Shown here: positions 8,247 through 12,105 of the stretch, piece after piece | Numbering within the stretch: position 1 is the first letter of the stretch | How the letters are laid out: each line of letters opens with the position of its first letter | Source: JARROD01 sp037384225 | GTDB lineage: Bacteria; Pseudomonadota; Gammaproteobacteria; Pseudomonadales; Cellvibrionaceae | Assembly (NCBI GenBank): GCA_037384225.1 | Contig: JARROD010000096.1 | Span: 1 to 12,105, forward strand | Direction of reading: 5' to 3' | Length of the DNA: 12,105 nucleotides | Translations under genes and position numbers: made by a program | Notes under the pieces: model-generated | What the model was told of the DNA's origin: nothing | The model's input: the letters and a program-made list of their open reading frames with translations, nothing else | Databases searched by the model: none

Positions 8247-8411
8247 TCACTGATTTGAGAAAGCGGCTGGCGCACCGGCATCCATCAGAAATACAGTGTA
8301 GTCTTTTGCGAGAGCGGCGTTGGTGATGGGTTGCGCTGTCGCCACGGACACACCGGCTGCCTTGGCAACTTCGTGGAGGATAACATTTTTTAGTGTTTTT
8401 TTACGACTCAT
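8247..8411 (-). pseudogene. LacI-type helix-turn-helix N-terminal fragment
   Basis: A 54-residue frame starting at ATG 8411 reads MSRKKTLKNVILHEVAKAAG then VSVATAQP. The stretch V-x-L-x-E-V-A-K-A-A-G-V-S-V-A-T is the LacI/GalR family DNA-binding helix-turn-helix. The expected continuation (VSRVLN hinge and sugar-binding domain) is absent: the sequence diverges directly after VAT and ends at a stop. The kinase-like fragment downstream lies in another frame. It is read as a broken regulator, perhaps once controlling a sugar locus. No AG-rich ribosome site stands before the ATG; a boundary repeat begins 3 bp away. Confidence 0.6.
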
Positions 8412-8413
8412 TG

Positions 8414-8435
8414 GCTAAGGAACGTGCACGAAATA
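8414..8435 (+). repeat. Dispersed boundary repeat, copy 3
   Basis: GCTAAGGAACGTGCACGAAA followed by TA. It shares 18 identical bases with copy 1 and lies immediately upstream of the LacI-type fragment (which reads on the other strand). Confidence 0.75.
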
Positions 8436-8769
8436 ACTCTGCTATTGCCCCGAGATTAGCACAATGACGTCATAACTTAAACGATTAGAACGTTTGGGTT
8501 GATTCAGGATTAATTGACACTGAAACCAAAACAGTATTATAGGCTGATTTTACTGCGCTTATCGCAACCTATGAAGAAAGGTGGAAAAACTTCGACCAAG
8601 AAAAATTCCGCGCGACACTGAAAATACGGTTCTAAGGGCCTGATTCAAAGCGATACCTGACATTTAAATGAGCAGTGAGCGAGAAAAACATATTTTGTTT
8701 TCCTTTAAAGGTTTATTTATATACAATCCATCCCGGGAATATTTAATCAAGCTATATAGGGAGTTTAAA
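8436..8769. other. Gene-poor interval with a short protein relic and the porin leader
   Basis: No intact gene is seen in these 334 bp. On the + strand, 8543-8635 reads ADFTALIATYEERWKNFDQE then KFRATLKIRF and a stop, with a stop just upstream and no start codon. The LIATYEERWKNFD part resembles the first helix of SnoaL/NTF2-like proteins (weak). A perfect TGACGTCA palindrome lies at 8465-8472, and AAACG/CGTTT arms at 8479-8483 and 8491-8495; either could be an operator of the lost regulator, but neither is proven. Confidence 0.35.
8695..8723 (+). promoter_or_regulatory. Candidate sigma-70 promoter for the porin gene
   Basis: TTGTTT (8695-8700) is separated by 17 bp from TATATA (8718-8723) in an AT-rich stretch about 47 bp before the porin ATG. 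Other -10-like hexamers (for example TACAAT at 8722) overlap, so the exact box is uncertain. Confidence 0.3.
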
Positions 8770-9870
8770 ATGTGTAAAAAAATTGTAATCGCCGGTTGTT
8801 TATTGGCTGCGTCAATTTCCCAGGCCGGTGAATATCAGTTCGAAATGGGCCTTGATTACACGGAGACCGATGTCGATTCGGGGACGGAGGAAGACAGCCA
8901 CACTGTTTCCGGGCGCTATTACCTTTCCCCAGTGGATGACAGCAAGGGCCCCTTGGCCGAAGCTGCATTTTTACAGCGAGCCAGCCATATCGATCTCAGT
9001 TATCAGAAAATCAATTGGGAAAATGATGCAATCCTAAATCCAAGTTCACGCCGCAATGCCAACAGGGGTTCCGTCGGCGCCACTTATATCTTTAAAGACA
9101 GCGGTTGGCTCCTTAGCGCCGACTACAGCGATGGAAAACAGGACGCCGGAACCTATGACGAAGACCAGTACGGTTACAATGTGGCAGTCGGAAAATATGT
9201 CGCTGAAAATACCCTTGTGTCCCTCGCCTACAACGAATCGGTACGGGATAATTCATATGACCTGGACCGTTACATTTGTGATTTTGATATGTGTTTATTT
9301 ATTCCATTTAGGCGGGTTTCAAAAACCACTAAGGATGGCTTCAATCTCGCCGTAAAGCATGTCGGAAACCTGGGGCGGTTTGACTACTCCCTGCAAGCGG
9401 GATACAGCCAGGGAGAAGAAAAATACAAAAATGAATACTGGAGCAATGGTAATCGCCTCTCCCGCTATAGTTATGACAATGACTGGACCGGGGAAAACCT
9501 GGACTTTGCCTTTTATCCCAGCGATCGTTGGCGTATCGGTCTGGGTTATCGGCATAATGATACCGAAGGCTTTGATACCGAATATTACAGCGTTAATCTG
9601 CAATGGTTCATAACACCCAATATTGCGTTGGATTTCGGTTATAGTGAGGCCAAACCGCAAGAGGCAGAAGTTTATGGGTTCAGCTTTGCGGATTTCAACC
9701 AGAACAACGGGAGTGATGTGCTCGTGAGCCCTGACTATGCGTTCTATATGCCCGCTAATTCTATATCTCCGATCACTATTTTTGATGGAAATGGGGCGGT
9801 CTTTGGACTGGCGGCTCCAATATCACTTGACGAAGAAACTGTCAGCGTCGGGTTGAGAATACGCTTTTAA
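8770..9870 (+). CDS. Putative outer-membrane porin/beta-barrel protein
   Basis: The 366-residue product has a Sec signal peptide (MCKKIVIAGCLLAASISQA, cleavage expected before GEYQF). The mature part alternates aromatic and polar residues in antiparallel-strand fashion (LDYTETDVD, SVGATYIF, LLSADYSDG, YNVAVGKYV, RIGLGYRHND, ALDFGYSEA). It ends VSVGLRIRF, the terminal Phe signal for outer-membrane insertion. The start resembles putative general porins (YYLSPVDDSKGPLAEAAFL). ATG 8770 is chosen because GGGAG lies 6 nt upstream and the signal peptide begins there; the frame extends upstream to ATG 8668 without adding a plausible sequence. The substrate is unknown. It might admit oligosaccharides released by the nearby glycosidases, but it is separated from them by unrelated genes and has its own promoter region. 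Confidence 0.82.
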   Translation: MCKKIVIAGCLLAASISQAGEYQFEMGLDYTETDVDSGTEEDSHTVSGRYYLSPVDDSKGPLAEAAFLQRASHIDLSYQKINWENDAILNPSSRRNANRGSVGATYIFKDSGWLLSADYSDGKQDAGTYDEDQYGYNVAVGKYVAENTLVSLAYNESVRDNSYDLDRYICDFDMCLFIPFRRVSKTTKDGFNLAVKHVGNLGRFDYSLQAGYSQGEEKYKNEYWSNGNRLSRYSYDNDWTGENLDFAFYPSDRWRIGLGYRHNDTEGFDTEYYSVNLQWFITPNIALDFGYSEAKPQEAEVYGFSFADFNQNNGSDVLVSPDYAFYMPANSISPITIFDGNGAVFGLAAPISLDEETVSVGLRIRF

Positions 9871-9917
9871 AGGATAGCCGTAACCAAGTTTCATTCCGTC
9901 ACCTATGCCAAAATAAA

Positions 9918-9951
9918 ATACCTCCTTGATAAGCCCTATCCAAGGAGGTAT
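9918..9951. terminator. Strong hairpin downstream of the porin gene
   Basis: ATACCTCCTTG and CAAGGAGGTAT form a perfect 11-bp stem, extendable by three pairs with one bulge. It starts 48 bp after the porin stop. There is no T-run after it on the + strand; on the - strand it is followed by TTTATTTT, so it is better formed as a terminator for - strand transcription. It may still stabilise or end the porin mRNA. Confidence 0.5.
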
Positions 9952-9965
9952 CGAACTACCTCCGA

Positions 9966-10014
9966 ATGGCCGCCTGACAATGTACCCAACTCGGGTTATT
10001 GCGAAGTTACCGTC
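9966..10014 (+). repeat. GC-rich dispersed repeat, copy A
   Basis: The segment with CCGCCTGACAATGT, then ACTCGGGTTATTG and GTTACC, aligns over about 42 columns with the reverse complement of 10434-10474, at roughly three-quarters identity with one gap by eye. It lies about 90 bp before the GIY-YIG gene. Confidence 0.6.
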
Positions 10015-10102
10015 ACTGAATGGCTGGACCTGATCTCCAGTATATAACTCGCACAGTTCGTGATACTATCAATGCAAACTATGTGATATTTAAAAGCAGG
10101 AT

Positions 10103-10378
10103 ATGAGCCCACAACCCACCACCTCCTGGTGTGTCTACATTATCCAGAGCGACGATGACCTCCTCTATACCGGTATTACCAACAACCTGGAGCGGCGCTG
10201 GCAGGCGCACCTACAGCAAAAAGGCGGTGCCAAGTTTTTCCGTGGTCGCAGGCCGAAGCAGCTTCTCTACGTGGAACGCGGACACGACCGTGCCAGTGCC
10301 AGCCAGCGCGAAGCGGCGATAAAACGGATGCCGCGAGCGAAAAAACTGCAACTGGTGGCCAGTGCTCAGCCAGACTAA
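10103..10378 (+). CDS. GIY-YIG nuclease-domain protein, UPF0213/YhbQ-like
   Basis: A 91-residue protein consisting of one GIY-YIG domain. VYI (11-13) and YTG (22-24) form the first two strands, arginines follow in NNLERRWQAH (31-32), and SQREAAIKRM carries the metal-ligand glutamate Glu70. The spacer GGAKFFRGRRPKQLLYVE is typical of the stand-alone UPF0213 group rather than of intron homing enzymes or UvrC. Such proteins are proposed to be small DNA nucleases; their cellular role is poorly defined. The ATG has an AGG 5 nt upstream. The gene is bracketed by inverted copies of a GC-rich repeat, and its stop lies in a boundary repeat, which may indicate acquisition as a unit. Confidence 0.92.
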   Translation: MSPQPTTSWCVYIIQSDDDLLYTGITNNLERRWQAHLQQKGGAKFFRGRRPKQLLYVERGHDRASASQREAAIKRMPRAKKLQLVASAQPD

Positions 10379-10390
10379 GGGACGTACACG
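10374..10390 (+). repeat. Dispersed boundary repeat, copy 4 (diverged)
   Basis: ACTAAGGGACGTACACG matches CTAAGGAACGTGCACG (copy 3) with two mismatches and includes the TAA of the GIY-YIG gene. Same orientation as the other copies. Confidence 0.55.
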
Positions 10391-10433
10391 TTCTAAGGCA
10401 ACGTTTAACCGTAAGGGAGCATAACAACAAGGG

Positions 10434-10518
10434 GTAGCGTCTCAATAACCCCGGGTCGGCACAATGTCAGGCGGATGGCCGCCGGATCGAAGGCACAGTA
10501 CCCCGGGTTATTGAGAAG
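10434..10518. repeat. Inverted pair of GC-rich repeats (copies B and C)
   Basis: TCTCAATAACCC (10439-10450) and GGGTTATTGAGA (10505-10516) are perfect 12-bp inverted arms, extended by a CCGGG-type core on each side. A smaller nested arm GGCGG/CCGCC lies at about 10470-10483. Copy B (the left part, read on the - strand) is homologous to copy A near 9966. Copy C shares the CGGGTTATTG-x-GAAG end. The layout resembles REP/BIME-type or MITE-like DNA and can fold as a long hairpin. Confidence 0.65.
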
Positions 10519-10899
10519 CGACAACAAAGGGCGCAACACCGTCGCCTGGCAGCCCCTGTAAGATGTTGGCGCCGCCATCAATTTAAGACCCCCCAACCTA
10601 ATTTGGGCGTGTAAATTCATTTCATATTTTTATTTTTTGCAAATACGGAAAGTTTGATTTTCTTCTGGACCACCCTACTTTTTTATTATCAAAGCCTTGG
10701 AATCCACTAAAAACGTACTTTGCGCCAAAACGCAAAATATATTTCGAGAGAGGGTTCGTGATGGAAGTCGAATGCAACCGCAATAGTTTGAATATGCTTG
10801 CATGTCACTGTAATCAACGGTAATATCTAGTGACACTTAACTGCCTAAAATAAGCTCTTACTCTGATCAACATTATTATATATGGCAATTTTATGTTGA
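10519..10899. other. Non-coding interval, AT-rich in its second half
   Basis: No supported gene is seen. Base composition shifts abruptly near 10615 from GC-rich repeat DNA to AT-rich DNA (for example TTTTTATTTTTTG). A 6-bp hairpin (TTTGCG/CGCAAA, 10719-10736) is present. AT-rich TAATATC- and TATTATATAT-like boxes around 10821-10883 could include the methyltransferase promoter, but none has a clear -35 partner. Confidence 0.4.
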
Positions 10900-11781
10900 T
10901 TGCCAGGCAAAGAAGATCGGACAAAGGAAGCAATAAATTCAACAGGCAAGCATTATTCATTGGGGGCAGACAATTTGAATAATCGGAAAGCCGACACGAA
11001 ACGGCTGTTTTCATTCGATCAAGAGGCGCAAAAGTGGAGCGATCTTTACGAATCCGGTGATAATGTTCTCGACTACCATTTTATCCTGCGGCGCAATGCC
11101 GCTTACCGGTACACCGCCCGGCACCTGAGTAAGAACAAAAAAATACTGGACTTGGGTTGCGGGGCTGGCGTGTTTGCGCAAGCCGCGCTGGAGAATGGTT
11201 ACCGGATAGATTGCGTGGACATGTCCGCCGATATGCTAAAACTGGCCGGACAGCGCCTGGAAAAATACTTGCCTGACAACTGCGGACTTTTCAACGCCGA
11301 AAGTGAAAAACTTCCCTTTAGGGAGCACAGTTACGACGCAGTTGTGTGTCTGGGCATGTTTGGCTATCTCGATAATGTGGATGCGGCATTAGCGGGGGTA
11401 AAACGAAACCTTTTCGGCCGTCATTCAAAAAATGTGTCGCCCGCCGAAACCCGCGATCGGACACAAGGTTTGGCAACTAAAAATTTCAACATCGATATTC
11501 TCGATAGCCCTTCAAACCTGACCAAGGGAGTGGAAAATCACAGCTTTTCCCTGACCGATTTTATGGGCCTGGGATACGGCCCCCTTTGTTTCAATAACAA
11601 GCAGATAGTGAGCAGCAAATTTGCGATCAAAATGAGCGACTTTCTCAGCCGCCTGTTTGCGGCGATAAGGATACAGGGCTTTACCAGATGGTTTGCCGAT
11701 ATCAGTATTTATGTCTTTACCAAAGCTTCCGGCGAGGAAGCCGAAGTGACGGAATACCCGCTCAAATCCCAATCGACATAG
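10900..11781 (+). CDS. Class I SAM-dependent methyltransferase, uncertain start
   Basis: The frame encodes up to 293 residues. The Rossmann methyltransferase motifs are clear: motif I ILDLGCGAGVF (82-92), the acidic end of strand 2 CVDMS (Asp107), an AESEKLPF segment (133-140) and motif II YDAVVCLGMFGYL (145-157). After GVKRNL (167-171) the usual K-P-G-G-turn and following strand are not recognisable; instead there is a charged low-similarity stretch (172-200). The C-terminal part (FSLTDFMGLGYGPLCF then SDFLSRLF) looks like the tail of lipid- or small-molecule-modifying methyltransferases. No ATG exists in frame before the core; the frame opens after a TGA with TTG 10900, and TTG 10960 or 10975 are alternatives. 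It may therefore be 5'-altered or internally deleted. The substrate is unknown. Confidence 0.72.
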   Translation: MPGKEDRTKEAINSTGKHYSLGADNLNNRKADTKRLFSFDQEAQKWSDLYESGDNVLDYHFILRRNAAYRYTARHLSKNKKILDLGCGAGVFAQAALENGYRIDCVDMSADMLKLAGQRLEKYLPDNCGLFNAESEKLPFREHSYDAVVCLGMFGYLDNVDAALAGVKRNLFGRHSKNVSPAETRDRTQGLATKNFNIDILDSPSNLTKGVENHSFSLTDFMGLGYGPLCFNNKQIVSSKFAIKMSDFLSRLFAAIRIQGFTRWFADISIYVFTKASGEEAEVTEYPLKSQST

Positions 11782-11803
11782 TTTGATGGGGCAACACTTT
11801 TTT

Positions 11804-11836
11804 AAAGCGATAGGGGTCAGGCCTTACATTTGACAT
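11804..11836. repeat. REP-like dispersed repeat
   Basis: AAAGCGATAGGGGTCAGG followed by CCTTACATTTGACAT. From memory, the GGGGTCAGGCCTTACATTTGAC motif recurs around transposase-linked repeats in gammaproteobacterial genomes. A possible degenerate relative (CAAAGCGATACCTGACATTT) lies near 8646-8665. Confidence 0.45.
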
Positions 11837-11871
11837 CAAGTCTTTTTTGAGATTATTTTCCGTTTCGCTGC

Positions 11872-11904
11872 AAAAGCCCCGGTCAGAGATGGCCGGGGCT
11901 TTAT
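11872..11904. terminator. Rho-independent terminator, usable from both sides
   Basis: AAAGCCCCGG (11873-11882) pairs perfectly with CCGGGGCTTT (11893-11902) around a 10-nt loop. The T-run is short on both strands (CTTTAT on +, CTTTTG on -). It lies about 90 bp after the methyltransferase and just beyond the - strand relic, so it can serve both. Confidence 0.8.
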
Positions 11905-11926
11905 GGTTTAAGCTCAGGCTTGTTTT

Positions 11927-12001
11927 TTAGTAAGCATGGTTCTCGCGAATTTCACTGAAGGTTTGTATGCCAATGGGCAATTTACGCTTGTTGGTGTTCA
12001 T
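11927..12001 (-). pseudogene. N-terminal relic of an AAA-ATPase-like / PD-(D/E)XK nuclease protein
   Basis: A 24-residue frame reads MNTNKRKLPIGIQTFSEIRE then NHAY and stops. K-L-P-I-G-I-Q-T-F-x-x-I-R-E is the conserved opening of the large AAA-ATPase-like family with a C-terminal nuclease domain (DUF1703). Intact members continue with YYVDKT and the P-loop and have about 500 residues. Here TAA follows ENHAY and only the terminator remains, so the rest is deleted. The family is scattered and often found in accessory regions. Confidence 0.68.
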
Positions 12002-12105
12002 TTCGGAAGACTCGGGTTCACAGACCAGGCGGTGACCATATTACACCAGTGTGTTGGCCCTTCAAAACGGTATAACCTCTGGAGATATGGCGGACAGCTA
12101 CCGCT

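Noticed and set aside
7961..8281. N-terminal extension of the VOC protein to 248 residues
   Set aside because: ATG 7960 has a GGAG site and is where family similarity begins; the upstream residues look like fragments of other genes.
8668..8769. Earlier start of the porin at ATG 8668
   Set aside because: It would bury the signal peptide behind 34 unlikely residues; ATG 8770 has a good ribosome site and a proper signal peptide.
9966..10518. Integron attC sites around the GIY-YIG gene
   Set aside because: The GTTATTG ends do not match the GTTRRRY core rule and no integrase is present; dispersed repeats fit better.
10405..10620. 71-codon frame on the - strand
   Set aside because: It runs across the inverted GC-rich repeats, has no recognisable motif and no convincing ribosome site.
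1..12105. CRISPR arrays, tRNA or rRNA genes, complete insertion sequences
   Set aside because: No regularly spaced repeats, cloverleaf-like sequences or transposase genes were found on either strand by eye.

Overview
The window looks like a piece of a Gram-negative, probably gammaproteobacterial, chromosome. The evidence is a run of Tat-exported lipoprotein glycosidases, a signal-peptide beta-barrel protein ending in phenylalanine, and gammaproteobacterial-type dispersed repeats. The genus cannot be fixed from sequence alone. A carbohydrate-degrading marine or soil organism of the Cellvibrio/Saccharophagus type is only a guess.

Positions 1-7525 (all + strand) hold a tightly packed glycan-degradation operon: the C-terminal part of a GH3 glycosidase, a GH35 beta-galactosidase, a short relic of a GH125 alpha-mannosidase, a GH92 alpha-mannosidase and a GH29 alpha-fucosidase. 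The four visible N-termini (GH35, the GH125 relic, GH92, GH29) carry twin-arginine signals, and three of them also have a lipobox. Together the activities fit removal of xylose or hexose, galactose, mannose and fucose from complex, plant-type N-glycans. Two of the five genes are broken: GH35 by a single in-frame amber codon upstream of both catalytic glutamates, and GH125 by a large internal deletion plus a small frameshifting deletion. The locus therefore appears to be decaying, unless the amber codon is a sequencing error.

Positions 7526-8435 (- strand) hold an intact VOC-family protein and, upstream of it, fragments resembling a PfkB/ribokinase-like kinase and a LacI-type DNA-binding domain. 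Positions 8436-8769 hold a possible relic of a SnoaL-like protein and the porin promoter region.

Positions 8770-10378 (+ strand) encode a putative porin and a small GIY-YIG nuclease-domain protein. The GIY-YIG gene is bracketed by inverted copies of a GC-rich repeat. A second short repeat (core AGGAACGTGCACGAAATA) recurs in one orientation at gene boundaries near 5386, 7521, 8414 and 10374.

Positions 10379-12105 hold a repeat-rich then AT-rich gap, a SAM-dependent methyltransferase with no ATG start and an unusual C-terminal half, a REP-like repeat, a strong hairpin terminator, and (- strand) a 24-residue relic of an AAA-ATPase-like protein. This half reads as an accessory region shaped by repeats and gene loss. 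No RNA gene, CRISPR array or complete insertion sequence was seen.
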